Shown piece by piece: positions 7,795 through 16,573 of a stretch of DNA of 33,200 bases. A model generated the notes under the pieces. That model was not told the DNA's origin and searched no databases. It saw nothing but the letters and a program-made list of their open reading frames with translations. Origin of the DNA: a virus; the IMG/VR virus record IMGVR_UViG_3300013103_000033, positions 1 to 33,200 of that record; one strand, given 5' to 3'. Every line of letters begins with the position of its first letter. Position 1 is the first letter of the stretch. The position numbers and the translations under genes were made by a program.

Positions 7795-10680
7795 ATGGCT
7801 ATGCAACGACCTAACGTGATTGTCTTCCAAGAGTACGAGAGCATCACGGTAGCCCCCGACATCCCTGACCTAAATGTCATCGTTGTCGGCTACGCCTATC
7901 AGATTCTGGACTACTTGGATGATAAATCTGACTGTAAAGCTGACACAGGTTACGGTGTCGAAGACGGGGCTATCCCCGTTGCTGGATCTGACAACTACAC
8001 CGATCCTACAGCAGTGATATTGTCCAACCCGCCCAATATCGAGTCTGGTGCCCTTGTTTCGGAGGACAGCGTAAGCGTTTTCTTCGACGATTTGCGCGCC
8101 GTCGTGTCTGAGTGGGACGGTGTGGCTGCCACGCACGGGCGCTACACGCAGAACGACAACCTGTTTTGGGCTAACGACACCGACGGGTTAAACGCTGCGA
8201 CATTCCCTGCAACCAACGGTCAGCATTTCGGCTCTGAAGGAGTCGAAGCAGGCGATATCCTGCTGGTACAGCAAAACGCCGGTGGGTCTGCGGACTACAA
8301 GCTGACAGTTCGGGAGTTGTGTTACACCTTCTACGATGACAGTGTGACTCCGCTCACCTTCATTACTAACGGTGTCTCTCCTGGCGACATCATGACGGTG
8401 TGGAATGATTCGGCTCCCACCGTTCGCGACGGTACGTACATCGTGAAGCGTGTACTCACCGAAACTTCTCTTGAAGTCGAAGAGGTGATCCCCGGAGCCG
8501 GAAACATCACGGTTGCTGGTCCCAACTGTTTCATTCGGATTCAGTCTCCGGCAGGGGTTGTTCGCGTTGAAAACACCACCCCAGCTGACGGCGCACTCTA
8601 CGACACCTGTAACGCTCGAATGAATTCGGACTTCGGTGCCGACTACGTGGGTCCGCCTCCTGGAGCGTCTACCGAGAAGTGGCGAATCGAGCGTGAACTT
8701 GTCGACGTCGACCTGGACGCCACCGATTTCTCAGTGAGCGGAAACGAGATCACCATCAATGGAGCGTTGACTGTCGACGTAAGCGCTACACTGTTGGGAT
8801 GTCCCGTGACGTACTCTGAAATCTACGTGGAATACATGGCGCAGAGGACGGATCTCCAAACGGTCAACACACTGACCTCTACTGCCGAGATGGAAACTAC
8901 GCTTGGCAAGCTCGACGCACGGAATCCGTTATACGTTGGTGCATACATCGCCGCGCTGAACACCACGACTCCAGTGAAGGTCTACGGCCTTGGAGATTTC
9001 GCTTCGGAGGAGCTGGCGTACCTCGACTTCATCGATAAGATCAGTGCGGAGCGTGACATCTACGCCATTGTGCCACTGACCTACAACACCACGGTCCTGG
9101 CGTCCCTGAAGTCCATGGCTGAAAACCTGGCCGATCCGAACTATGTCCTGACCAATGGGATTAAGCAGAAGTTCCGCGCTATTTTGGGAGCGGTCAAGCT
9201 GGAGACTCAGAAGGTTATCCAGGACGTGACCGGCGGGGCGTCCACCTTGCAGAAAGCAGGGACTGCGCCGGTGGTCCCCACCAACGACGATTACCGCACC
9301 ATGAAGATCTCAGGTGCGGCAATGCCGGATCTCACAGCCGCGAAAGTCCTTCCGGGAGACCGAGTGCAGTTGCAACTCTGGGATGGTGCGGCGTTGCAGG
9401 CATTTGAGTTTACGATTTCGCACTATAACGGAGTTGTGACACTCAAAGAGGAACTCGAAGTCGACCTCAATACCGCCCAGCCTGTGACCCAGCAAGGTCT
9501 CCCGGTCTGGGGTGCGGGTCCGGGTACGTGGGATAACTGGCTTCCTGCGGGCTACACCTACGCGCACGCCACGGAAACCTTTGCCATCGTAGACCCTGAC
9601 GGTATTCCAAAGGTGTCGTTCATCCCGGGCGTCGGTAACCTAACGCTTGAAGCAGCTAACCTCGATGATTACTACCTGGTTCTTCAAGTGCCGGGAGCGA
9701 CGTTCATTACGGACGGTGTCATCCCTGGAGATACCCTTCAGATGCCGCTGGATTGCGAGGCTGACCCGGGTGATTGGGATGACCTGACCAACCTGCAGGA
9801 GTGGGAGGTCAACGCCATCCTGAGTCAAGAACGGATAGAAGTTCGAAATGAGGGAACCAACAGCTCAACGGTGGCGAACGAGCTCCCGCACCTGAAGAAG
9901 CGCTCTCTAGTGCCGCCACTTACCGGTGTTTTGGAAGACGTCACCAATGGCGACATTTTCTTCCGCATCATGAGGGACATGGACAAAACCGAGCAGGTCA
10001 CGTCCATGGTTGCGGTAGCTACGAGCTTCACGAGCAAGCGTCTCGTCCTGGCGTATCCGGATTCGGTGGACATTTCTGGGCTGGTGGACGGCAGCAAGCC
10101 CCGGTACGGCTCGAATACTCCAGCGGAAGCCGACCCGCAGCCGGGTTACTACCTGGCATGTGCTATCGGTGGACAGACTGCCGGGCAGCCGTCGCAACAA
10201 GGCTTTACGAACCTGGGAATCTCCGGGATCTCGAAGCTCTACAACTCGAGCACGTACTTCAACGAACAGCAGATCACCGATCTGTCCAACGGCGGCGTGT
10301 ACGTCTTCATCCAGGACAACCTGGCGTCACTACCGTACAGTGTGCACGAAGTCACAACGGACACGACAGCGCTGGAAACCGGTGAGTACATGGTGGTGAA
10401 GAATTTCGACTTCATCGCCTGGACGTTCCTCGATACCCTCTTCCCGTTCCTGGGGATCTGGAATGTTACCCCGGAAACCATCGAGTTCATTCGGCAGGCT
10501 ATACGGACGACTATCGAGGCTCTCCGAGCCCGGTATGTTTCGAAGATCGGACCGCCTTTGATTGACGCGGTCATTGATGGTGTGGAAGAATCAGACTTGA
10601 GCACGGATCGGATCGAGGCGTACGTGAGCGTCGATCTTCCGATGGTCCTTAACACGATTGGACTGCACTTGGTGGCGTAA
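7795..10680 (+). CDS. Tail sheath protein
   Basis: A 961-residue protein that would polymerise round the tail tube and contract on infection. The N-terminus (RPNVIVFQEYESITVAPDIPDLNVIVVGYAYQ) matches the start of contractile sheath proteins. The C-terminal region has the usual conserved layout, with a nucleotide-fold-like segment then VKNFDFIAWTFLDTLFPFLGIWNVTPETIEFIRQAIRTTIEALR and a final strand VDLPMVLNTIGLHLV that would interlock subunits. It is longer than many sheaths; the extra material lies in the middle (about 80-650) and probably forms outward domains. GGAGGAG precedes the ATG. Confidence 0.85.
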   Translation: MAMQRPNVIVFQEYESITVAPDIPDLNVIVVGYAYQILDYLDDKSDCKADTGYGVEDGAIPVAGSDNYTDPTAVILSNPPNIESGALVSEDSVSVFFDDLRAVVSEWDGVAATHGRYTQNDNLFWANDTDGLNAATFPATNGQHFGSEGVEAGDILLVQQNAGGSADYKLTVRELCYTFYDDSVTPLTFITNGVSPGDIMTVWNDSAPTVRDGTYIVKRVLTETSLEVEEVIPGAGNITVAGPNCFIRIQSPAGVVRVENTTPADGALYDTCNARMNSDFGADYVGPPPGASTEKWRIERELVDVDLDATDFSVSGNEITINGALTVDVSATLLGCPVTYSEIYVEYMAQRTDLQTVNTLTSTAEMETTLGKLDARNPLYVGAYIAALNTTTPVKVYGLGDFASEELAYLDFIDKISAERDIYAIVPLTYNTTVLASLKSMAENLADPNYVLTNGIKQKFRAILGAVKLETQKVIQDVTGGASTLQKAGTAPVVPTNDDYRTMKISGAAMPDLTAAKVLPGDRVQLQLWDGAALQAFEFTISHYNGVVTLKEELEVDLNTAQPVTQQGLPVWGAGPGTWDNWLPAGYTYAHATETFAIVDPDGIPKVSFIPGVGNLTLEAANLDDYYLVLQVPGATFITDGVIPGDTLQMPLDCEADPGDWDDLTNLQEWEVNAILSQERIEVRNEGTNSSTVANELPHLKKRSLVPPLTGVLEDVTNGDIFFRIMRDMDKTEQVTSMVAVATSFTSKRLVLAYPDSVDISGLVDGSKPRYGSNTPAEADPQPGYYLACAIGGQTAGQPSQQGFTNLGISGISKLYNSSTYFNEQQITDLSNGGVYVFIQDNLASLPYSVHEVTTDTTALETGEYMVVKNFDFIAWTFLDTLFPFLGIWNVTPETIEFIRQAIRTTIEALRARYVSKIGPPLIDAVIDGVEESDLSTDRIEAYVSVDLPMVLNTIGLHLVA

Positions 10681-11397
10681 ATGGAGAAGGTCAGCGAAGA
10701 CGTCATCGTCAAAACTGCACACCTGATAGGTGTGACACAGGCGATGTTAGACAAAGGCTACACTAAAGATGGAGTGAAGTTGGCGTACGTCCAGTCTGGC
10801 GTGTTCCCGGAAGACATTGCTGACTATTTCGTAAAGGCCGCAGCCGAGACAAATCTGACCAAGGAAGCCATAGCGCCCGCTGTTGTTGCAGGAATTGCTG
10901 CTATCGGATCCAAAGTAGGTCCGTGGCTTCTTCGGGGTGCTAAAGCGATTGGTCGTTGGGCAGGTAAGTCCAAGGGTACCCTTATGAATAAGGGAACTCA
11001 GATGGAGGGTCTCAAAGGTAAAGCTACGCAGTTAGCAGGGAAAGCTGTCGGCGGAGCAGGGGCCGGAGCCGGTAAAGTCGTGAAAGGTCTGGGTAAAAAG
11101 ACTGTTCAGGGAACGGCCGCGGTTCGGCAAGCAGGCCAAGCGTGGCAGGGAGCACAAGGTGCAGGAGCTAAAGCCAAGCTTCTCGGATCTGGAGCCGTTA
11201 ACGCCGGTAAGGGTCTTGTGTTCGGGAGCGGAAAAGGGGTTGGAGGGGGCATCGGACGCGCAGGATTCTATGGTAGTATGGGAGCAGGGGCCTTGACTAT
11301 GGCTCGAGGCAGAGGCGGCACACAAGCAAGTCCGCAGATGCAGCGGATGCAACAGATGCAGCAGATGTACCCGCAACAGCGGATGTACGGAGGATAG
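10681..11397 (+). CDS. Gly/Ala/Lys-rich protein between sheath and tube genes
   Basis: A 238-residue protein whose ATG directly follows the sheath stop. The N-terminal 70 residues are helical with VKTAHL, VKLAYV and VKAAAE motifs. A hydrophobic stretch (about 67-90; APAVVAGIAAIGSKVGPWLLRGAKAI) follows. The rest is low complexity: Gly/Ala/Lys repeats (about 95-215) and a Met/Gln-rich end (MQRMQQMQQM). The basic, disordered, glycine-zipper-like composition suggests an internal virion or DNA- or membrane-associated protein. Function unknown. It resembles the genes at 19452, 20086 and 28935 in design. Confidence 0.6.
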   Translation: MEKVSEDVIVKTAHLIGVTQAMLDKGYTKDGVKLAYVQSGVFPEDIADYFVKAAAETNLTKEAIAPAVVAGIAAIGSKVGPWLLRGAKAIGRWAGKSKGTLMNKGTQMEGLKGKATQLAGKAVGGAGAGAGKVVKGLGKKTVQGTAAVRQAGQAWQGAQGAGAKAKLLGSGAVNAGKGLVFGSGKGVGGGIGRAGFYGSMGAGALTMARGRGGTQASPQMQRMQQMQQMYPQQRMYGG

Positions 11398-11398
11398 C

Positions 11399-12172
11399 AT
11401 GCCAAGTAATGTACCACTGGGAATCACGAAGGGCATTGGGAACTGGTTTTCCCAGCAGCACTCCGTTGAACGCGTCACGGACAACGCGGCGTATACCTCA
11501 GCCCACCCAGACGATACCCTGGTGTTGGCGGGTCCTCCGCGTAAATTGAGCGTACAGGAGCAGGCCTCCTCCGGATGGCAGAGCCTTCTGGCTATCGGCA
11601 TGATGCAGACGTTTCAGATTACGTCGCAGAAGCCGACTCAACCGCTGATGGCGTTGGGGTCCGGACGCACGTTCTACGTGAGTGGCAAGAGCCAGACCAC
11701 GTGGCGGATTGGCCGACTGTTCGCCAACGGTCGCAACTTGCTGCGGGCGCTGTACCATAACGCGGTCGCCGGAGGCGTAGAAGTTCAGAAGCTGGACGAT
11801 CCTGCCTCCGAGAATCAGTTCGACAACATGTTTACGAACCTGGACTCCGAGCTGTACTACATACCGTTTGGCCTCGGAGCCATCTTCAAGGACAAAGTTC
11901 ACGACCTGATCGGTGGTTTCTACGCTGAGTTGGCCATGATCAATAGCTACACTGTGGGCTTCACCGCAGGGCAGAATATGGTCATGGAAGACGTTGGTGG
12001 AATGTGCGACCGGCTACTGCCGTTCCGGCCCACGTCTGTGGCGCAAATGTCGAATGTTCCACGCTCGACTATCGACCAGGTCATCGGCTTCGTTCACAGC
12101 AATGAAGACACTCTCACCAAGAATACGGGCATTACCGATACTCAGCTGGATAAAGCTGACGCGTACCCGTAA
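11399..12172 (+). CDS. Putative tail tube protein
   Basis: A 257-residue protein encoded soon after the sheath, with GGAGG before the ATG. It has mixed alpha/beta composition with a central strand-rich part (GSGRTFYVSGKSQTTWRIGRLF) and a later segment (DLIGGFYAELAMINSYTVGFTAGQNMVMEDV) resembling the inner beta-barrel strands of tube proteins, which end in a long strand carrying glycine and asparagine. In contractile phages the tube gene usually follows the sheath gene. Here one small gene intervenes. Another baseplate or tube-initiator protein is the alternative. Confidence 0.55.
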   Translation: MPSNVPLGITKGIGNWFSQQHSVERVTDNAAYTSAHPDDTLVLAGPPRKLSVQEQASSGWQSLLAIGMMQTFQITSQKPTQPLMALGSGRTFYVSGKSQTTWRIGRLFANGRNLLRALYHNAVAGGVEVQKLDDPASENQFDNMFTNLDSELYYIPFGLGAIFKDKVHDLIGGFYAELAMINSYTVGFTAGQNMVMEDVGGMCDRLLPFRPTSVAQMSNVPRSTIDQVIGFVHSNEDTLTKNTGITDTQLDKADAYP

Positions 12173-12175
12173 TCC

Positions 12176-12184
12176 TGCTATAGT
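12176..12184 (+). promoter_or_regulatory. Extended -10 promoter for the spike gene
   Basis: TGC-TATAGT (TATAGT at 12179-12184) lies nine bases before the ATG at 12194, which has no Shine-Dalgarno sequence. A transcript from this box would have a leader of at most a few bases. The same TGC-TAT-NNT form occurs before the genes at 16337 and 23451. Confidence 0.5.
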
Positions 12185-12193
12185 TTTCGTGTT

Positions 12194-13756
12194 ATGCCAC
12201 CACGGAAATTTAAACACCTCGATTCATCTGAAGAAGTCCGACGCACCGCCCTGGGCGAACAGCCCATGCGGAATAACCTCTACGGTCCCGGCGGTAAGAT
12301 GCTCGCCGAGATCCAAAAGTACGACCCCAAATCCGACACGTACCTCTTGGTCAGCAGGGGACTCGGTGGCGTTCCGGGACAAGCGGGGGGGCGGAGACTC
12401 GCTGGAGTTCCTCGCCGCGTAGAAGATCCGGGAACCATTGCACCACTCGAGAATGGTACAGTAGTTGTTGTCGATACCTCTCTGGGGTTTCCGTATATCG
12501 ACGGTGTCCTGAACATCAACGCTTCGAGCGAAAAACGTGAACGTGCTCCGCAGCCCCCGTCGCTCGCCGGTGCTGAAGGGTCTACTGTCACTGAAGCGAT
12601 GGTCACGGACGGAATGCCGGGGTATTACAAAAACGTCCAGACTCCGGATGACGTAGTTCCTGGAGACTTTGTTCGTATGTCCCCTGACGGAAATTACCTC
12701 GCTATTTTACGAGGTAAAGAGAGTCGCCTGTACGGGAGTGAGAAAGCCCAAATTTCCGTTATCGGGTTGAACGACCTGATTCGTGTGATTTGCGAGGACT
12801 ACGAACACTTCAATGGTTTTGGGACTTTTAAGATTTCCAATGCTGAAGGACGCGGGAATATTGAAGTGCGAGGAGGCGCAGACCAGCTCAACGAAACCGG
12901 AGGTGATGAGGAGCAGTGGACCTTCCATCTCGATATCGGAGACCAAGGAGAATTCTTCGATATGCGCATCACCACTCTTGACGGCAAGACTCTGTCACAG
13001 TTCAAGCTCACGCCTGACGGCCAAATAAGATTGATGGCGGTGAAGGGCATCGAACTCGTCAACGCTGACGGAGCCCCCCGAAGTGAAGAAATAGGGGGCG
13101 ACCACTATCGGCGAGTGATGGGCAGTACGAAAGATAAAATCTCTGGAGCGGCAACTACGACCATCGAAGGTGAACGCACTACGAATACGTCAGAGAGTGA
13201 CAAGAAGGTTATAGGAAACGACCAGGTCAAAACCATCAATCGAAACAAAGTTACACAAGTCGGAGGTAACTTACAGGAGACAATTACAGGTGGAGATCCT
13301 CTCACCGCAAAGCCTACAAATGTTGCAGTAGACCGACAGGTTTTGAATGGAAGCTACTTCTTGGAACTGGGTAATCCTACCGCCGGGGCTAACCCCTCCG
13401 CCATGGCGGGGTACAACGTTTTTGTAAATAATGGTGAGATAACTTTTGGAGAGAACCCTCGAGCCCTCGTACCAGTTACGATGGCTAATGTAAATTTGAA
13501 CACATCACAACCGAACTCCGTAGCTTTAGGAGGCACTGTGGGTCCTGGAGCAACCATGGCGGTACAGCACGCAATGTTGTTTGAACCCTTCTCTTCGATG
13601 ATGGCTACGTTGATCTCGTTATTAGACTCCCATACACACGCAACAGCGTGGGGTCCTTCAAGTCCCGCTATGGCGCCTCAGCCCGGAGGTTTTTCATCAG
13701 CGTTGTCGTCAACTCTCCCCAATATCTCAAGTATTCGGGTCCTTATTGGGGCATAA
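12194..13756 (+). CDS. Baseplate central spike protein with beta-helix
   Basis: A 520-residue protein. The N-terminal part (about 1-180) contains OB-like strands (ENGTVVVVDTSLGFPYIDGVL; VVPGDFVRMSPDGNYLAILRG). A Gly/Asp-rich beta section follows (about 215-290; FKISNAEGRGNIEVRGG). Next is a run of T/K/G repeats (about 300-365; GDHYRRVMGSTKDKISGAATTTIEG, NQVKTINRNKVTQVGGNLQETITGG) typical of the triple-stranded beta-helix of gp5/VgrG/gpV-type spikes. The C-terminus has HTHATAWGPSS, reminiscent of metal-coordinating His pairs near spike tips. It would be the membrane-piercing tip of the tail. No lysozyme domain is seen. Confidence 0.7.
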   Translation: MPPRKFKHLDSSEEVRRTALGEQPMRNNLYGPGGKMLAEIQKYDPKSDTYLLVSRGLGGVPGQAGGRRLAGVPRRVEDPGTIAPLENGTVVVVDTSLGFPYIDGVLNINASSEKRERAPQPPSLAGAEGSTVTEAMVTDGMPGYYKNVQTPDDVVPGDFVRMSPDGNYLAILRGKESRLYGSEKAQISVIGLNDLIRVICEDYEHFNGFGTFKISNAEGRGNIEVRGGADQLNETGGDEEQWTFHLDIGDQGEFFDMRITTLDGKTLSQFKLTPDGQIRLMAVKGIELVNADGAPRSEEIGGDHYRRVMGSTKDKISGAATTTIEGERTTNTSESDKKVIGNDQVKTINRNKVTQVGGNLQETITGGDPLTAKPTNVAVDRQVLNGSYFLELGNPTAGANPSAMAGYNVFVNNGEITFGENPRALVPVTMANVNLNTSQPNSVALGGTVGPGATMAVQHAMLFEPFSSMMATLISLLDSHTHATAWGPSSPAMAPQPGGFSSALSSTLPNISSIRVLIGA

Positions 13757-13763
13757 TCGCGGC

Positions 13764-13792
13764 TTGTATAAGGCGCACAGACATCCTATACT
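13764..13792 (+). promoter_or_regulatory. Sigma70-type promoter
   Basis: TTGTAT (13764-13769), a 17-nt spacer and TATACT (13787-13792) in the gap between the spike gene and the gene at 13845. This leaves a leader of roughly 45 nt containing a GGAGGG ribosome-binding sequence. Confidence 0.6.
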
Positions 13793-13844
13793 TGGTTCAG
13801 CAAATTTGAGAGAGCGAGGCTCCCTACAACGGAGGGTTTGAGAA

Positions 13845-14774
13845 ATGCCTAAACTAATCGCTGCAGCCTTGATCAATGACGTAACTATCCAAGATCCGTT
13901 CCCGACGGATGACAAGCTCGTCATTTCGCTTCCGCACAGAGCAGCGGGTGCTCCCCCCACGTTCGTCGAGACGGACGTGACACGTGGGCAACTCGAACGC
14001 TTGCGGGATCAGATGGTGGGGTTGGAATCTCAAGGATTGATCCGATGGAGCGTCGAAGCATCGGATGAAGATGAGCGCGCTGACGAGTTCGGGTATGAGG
14101 GCCTCCCCATGCTCAGCTGGATTGACATAGCTGCCAACCCGCTCTCTGTGGGTGGTGGTGTCGCGGGTGGGACCATCACAGGAATCAACCTCCTAGGTGG
14201 TCAGGTCAAAGATCACGTCACTTTTGGGGACGTTGCGGACCCCAACAACTGGCTACGTCTCGACTTGCGCGTCACAGATATCGAGCTCAGTGGTGACTCG
14301 AATACGGGTGGCTTTTTCAATTTCAGCATTGTCGATGCCGGTCTTGGTAACCCGATTGCGGTGAACACCTATACCCCCGCTGTCGGTACCGGGCCGTACG
14401 ACCCGACTTTCGTTCCGGCTGAAATCATCATGGAAGTCGACTTTGCGAACGTGGCCCATACCTGGGCTGCTCTGGGTGCGGTGATCAACGGTGCTGCAGG
14501 TCCTGGTCCCGCCGATATCTGTCAGGCAGTGTGGGATGTCGGTACTGACCCGATTACCCAGGCGTACGCAGCTGAGCGCTCCTCGGGGCTGCTCAACGGA
14601 GCCGGTTCCAGTCTGACTATCGGAGGCGCACCCGCGACCATCGATCTGATCGAGGATACCCGCGTGATTTACTCCATCGCGGCTCCCATCGTCGGTGCAG
14701 CCGGTGACATCGCCCAGATTGATCTCCGGACGAACAACAAGCTGGCTCAGATCAGCGCCATCCTCGTGGCCTAA
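13845..14774 (+). CDS. Virion structural protein, unknown
   Basis: A 309-residue protein. The N-terminal 85 residues form an alpha/beta domain (LVISLPHRAAGAPPTFVETDVTRGQLERLRDQMVGLESQGLIRWSVEA). The rest is beta-rich with many Gly/Asp/Asn turns (DLRVTDIELSGDSNTGGFFNFSIVD; RVIYSIAAPIVGAAG), consistent with a virion surface or baseplate protein. It has its own promoter and GGAGGG leader, and it ends at a bidirectional terminator. It is the last plus-strand gene before the reverse cassette. No family recognised. Confidence 0.65.
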   Translation: MPKLIAAALINDVTIQDPFPTDDKLVISLPHRAAGAPPTFVETDVTRGQLERLRDQMVGLESQGLIRWSVEASDEDERADEFGYEGLPMLSWIDIAANPLSVGGGVAGGTITGINLLGGQVKDHVTFGDVADPNNWLRLDLRVTDIELSGDSNTGGFFNFSIVDAGLGNPIAVNTYTPAVGTGPYDPTFVPAEIIMEVDFANVAHTWAALGAVINGAAGPGPADICQAVWDVGTDPITQAYAAERSSGLLNGAGSSLTIGGAPATIDLIEDTRVIYSIAAPIVGAAGDIAQIDLRTNNKLAQISAILVA

Positions 14775-14776
14775 AA

Positions 14777-14819
14777 CCAAAAAAAAGAGGCGCAACGGTT
14801 TTTCGTTACGCCTCTTTGG
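14777..14819. terminator. Bidirectional rho-independent terminator
   Basis: CCAAA...GAGGCG pairs with CGCCTCTTTGG, with an inner AACG/CGTT stem. On the minus strand the stem is followed by a run of eight T. On the plus strand TTT lies within the stem. It separates the convergent genes ending at 14774 (+) and 14821 (-), so it should stop both transcripts. Confidence 0.8.
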
Positions 14820-14820
14820 T

Positions 14821-15177
14821 TCATTCATCTTCAGCACGGATCGCTTCCTGCTCGAACGGATTATTATCCGTATCGCCAGTGAACAACCATGCCTTTACCG
14901 TTTCGTAGTAGTACCCAGGTAGGAAACGTACCAGTCCACCACGGTCGCGAATCTGGTCGCAGTGTTTTAGCTCATGGCGCAAGTTTCGGGGAGTGAAATC
15001 CTCCATCGAACGAAACATGATGATCTCACCAAGAGCGAAGGATGTTTTCTGCGCGTGTCTTCTATCCCAGGTCGCAGTGTCTTTGTAACAGTAGAGCTCC
15101 ACGCCTCTTTCCGTGCGAATGTAATGCCCTCGAACTTGGGCCCACAAACGTAGAGCATCGATTAACCAATCTCCCAT
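14821..15177 (-). CDS. HExxH metallopeptidase-like protein
   Basis: A 118-residue protein with a zinc-binding HELKH motif (H68, E69, H72; LRHELKHCDQIRDRGG). A downstream NPFEQEA (E109 or E111) is suited as the third ligand, the layout of small gluzincin-type or domesticated metallopeptidase folds such as DUF4157-like proteins. GAGG lies before the ATG at 15177. It is the last gene of a reverse-strand module and is followed by a strong terminator. Catalysis is plausible because H, E and H are all present, but the substrate is unknown: cell-wall or virion maturation, or a non-catalytic role. Confidence 0.65.
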   Translation of the reverse strand: MGDWLIDALRLWAQVRGHYIRTERGVELYCYKDTATWDRRHAQKTSFALGEIIMFRSMEDFTPRNLRHELKHCDQIRDRGGLVRFLPGYYYETVKAWLFTGDTDNNPFEQEAIRAEDE

Positions 15178-15186
15178 GCAACCTCC

Positions 15187-15813
15187 TCATGGGAGAATCC
15201 CTCGAGACCGACATTCTTCGTAAAATTGATCGAGCTTTGCGTACGCTTCTTCCACGCCCACCCCTAGCTCATCTTCGGGGTAAGTATACCGTATGGTAGG
15301 AGCGACTTCTTCGAGATCTTTTATCCAGCGTATTCTCTTGGTGCGTCTCTTGATATTGACACGACGAATGAGTAGGACTGCGTCTTCAATCTCTTTGTCG
15401 TCCAACTTTTTGAGTGGTACGACCTTGCCAGCAGCGTTCATCCACATGTCGAAGTCCTCTATCCATCTCCAGTTTTTCGCGACTCTTGTGCTATCTAGTT
15501 TCTCTTGTTTCTCTGTTGATCGGTGTTTCACAGCTTTTCCAAGCTCACAATAGTAAAGCTCACTGAGCGTGAGTGCTACTCGCTGCTTTTCCCCCTTAAC
15601 TATCATCTTTACTCGAACGTCTTTGGGCTTTACGCCGTTCTCTAGTTGGTGCTTGACTACACGCACATCTAAGGCGTGTTTTTCACACCCCGGAATGTAG
15701 ATGCGACTACCGTCCTTGAGTGTGGCTACGAGTTCCACACAGCAATCTTTTTGGCACCCTTGTATAGTGCACCCTGTGTGGTCAGACCGGTGCTTATGTA
15801 GATAATGTCCCAT
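15187..15813 (-). CDS. Unknown protein with N-terminal Cys/His cluster
   Basis: A 208-residue protein. The start at 15813 (MGHYLHKHRSD) is chosen because TGAGGAAC precedes it; upstream in-frame codons run into a terminator. The N-terminal 50 residues hold HKHRSDHTGCTIQGCQKDCC and a later PGCEKHAL, so a zinc site is likely. The middle (about 60-130) is basic and the C-terminus is helical and charged. It lies 10 nt upstream of the metallopeptidase gene on the same strand and is probably co-transcribed with it. No family recognised. Confidence 0.6.
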   Translation of the reverse strand: MGHYLHKHRSDHTGCTIQGCQKDCCVELVATLKDGSRIYIPGCEKHALDVRVVKHQLENGVKPKDVRVKMIVKGEKQRVALTLSELYYCELGKAVKHRSTEKQEKLDSTRVAKNWRWIEDFDMWMNAAGKVVPLKKLDDKEIEDAVLLIRRVNIKRRTKRIRWIKDLEEVAPTIRYTYPEDELGVGVEEAYAKLDQFYEECRSRGILP

Positions 15814-15828
15814 AAAGTTCCTCACACC

Positions 15829-15860
15829 AAAAAAGACGCGAGGGGGGAGCACCCCTCGCG
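15829..15860 (-). terminator. Rho-independent terminator (minus strand)
   Basis: A 9-bp stem, CGCGAGGGG (15837-15845) with CCCCTCGCG (15852-15860), is followed on the minus strand by a run of T (15829-15834). It ends the transcript of the two small membrane-protein genes and separates it from the gene starting at 15813. Confidence 0.8.
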
Positions 15861-15872
15861 CCTCGACGGCGG

Positions 15873-16007
15873 CTACTTGTCGTCGCCCTGGTTGTCATCC
15901 GCATTCTCCTTGCGCTTCTTGCGGATGACGGAAACGACGGCCTCACCGCCGCGGAGGACCGCGTAGGTGGCGACGGGCACTATCAAACCTTTGAAGAACG
16001 CTCTCAT
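15873..16007 (-). CDS. 44-residue membrane-type peptide
   Basis: A tiny protein (MRAFFKGLIVPVATYAVLRGG...) with a hydrophobic N-terminal helix (about 4-28) and a highly charged C-terminal tail (KKRKENADDNQGDDK). AAAGGAAG lies before the ATG. It is located between the other small membrane protein (16066-16302) and a terminator, so the two probably form one short minus-strand operon. One short hydrophobic helix plus a basic tail fits pinholins and small phage membrane regulators. No endolysin is visible nearby, so the lysis role is only a suggestion. Confidence 0.6.
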   Translation of the reverse strand: MRAFFKGLIVPVATYAVLRGGEAVVSVIRKKRKENADDNQGDDK

Positions 16008-16065
16008 TTTTTCTTCCTTTCGTAGTTCTACCCCTCAGAAGTCTGGAGGGCTGTTTCTGAGTACA

Positions 16066-16302
16066 CTAACTTGTACCGTTTTCACCATCGGTTTTTGAAG
16101 GATCTGGGGACTCTTTTTCGGACTTTTCAGACTCTGAAGACTCTGGTTCCTCTTTCGACTCTTGGTTTTTTCTCTGTTTCCTCTCGGATAACCAATCCGC
16201 AGTTTTCTCGACGATTTGCTCACCGAGAACTGCCAGGACGGCTACCCCCACCTCAATCAGGATCATTTTCCAGGGTGGGCCACCTCTACCTTTCTTCGCC
16301 AT
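16066..16302 (-). CDS. Small single-membrane-segment protein, holin-like
   Basis: A 78-residue protein with a short basic N-terminus (MAKKGRGGPPWK), one membrane segment (about 12-30; MILIEVGVAVLAVLGEQIV) and a long, very charged Lys/Glu/Ser C-terminal tail. AAAGGAG lies 9 nt before the ATG. It is divergently transcribed from the gene at 16337 and heads the minus-strand pair of tiny membrane proteins. The topology and size fit class III holins or antiholins. A superinfection-exclusion peptide is another option. Confidence 0.6.
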   Translation of the reverse strand: MAKKGRGGPPWKMILIEVGVAVLAVLGEQIVEKTADWLSERKQRKNQESKEEPESSESEKSEKESPDPSKTDGENGTS

Positions 16303-16330
16303 TGTCTCTTACTCCTTTCTTTGCTATCGT
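16302..16330 (+). promoter_or_regulatory. Sigma70-type promoter for a leaderless transcript
   Basis: TTGTCT (16302-16307), a 17-nt spacer and TATCGT (16325-16330) with an upstream TGC extension. The ATG at 16337 starts 7 nt after the -10 box and lacks a Shine-Dalgarno sequence. The promoter overlaps the 5' end of the divergent gene at 16302. Confidence 0.6.
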
Positions 16331-16336
16331 TTTTTA

Positions 16337-16573
16337 ATGACGTGGCACCAACAAACAGAGTCGTCGGAACTCGAAAAATTGGGTAAGATTACTGTGCGGC
16401 TCATCCGTGTAATGACGTACGAGAAGCTGGCTCGGGCACAAGCTCAGCTTAGAGCCCACGGGGTGCAAACTGAATTTCTCGATACGTTTAGGAAACACGC
16501 GGCTGCCGACCTGAAGAATCTGAGAAACCATGAGTCTGAATCTGGAGAGCGGAAAACGCGCAGCGACAGCTAA
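16337..16573 (+). CDS. Small charged helical protein
   Basis: A 78-residue protein (MTWHQQTESSELEKLGK...), charged and predicted helical. It has no ribosome-binding site and a -10 box just before the ATG, so translation would begin on a leaderless mRNA. Its 3' part overlaps the next gene by 44 nt in another frame. It contains a YEKLARAQAQLRAHGV helix but no recognised domain. It opens the third block of virion-type genes. Confidence 0.5.
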   Translation: MTWHQQTESSELEKLGKITVRLIRVMTYEKLARAQAQLRAHGVQTEFLDTFRKHAAADLKNLRNHESESGERKTRSDS

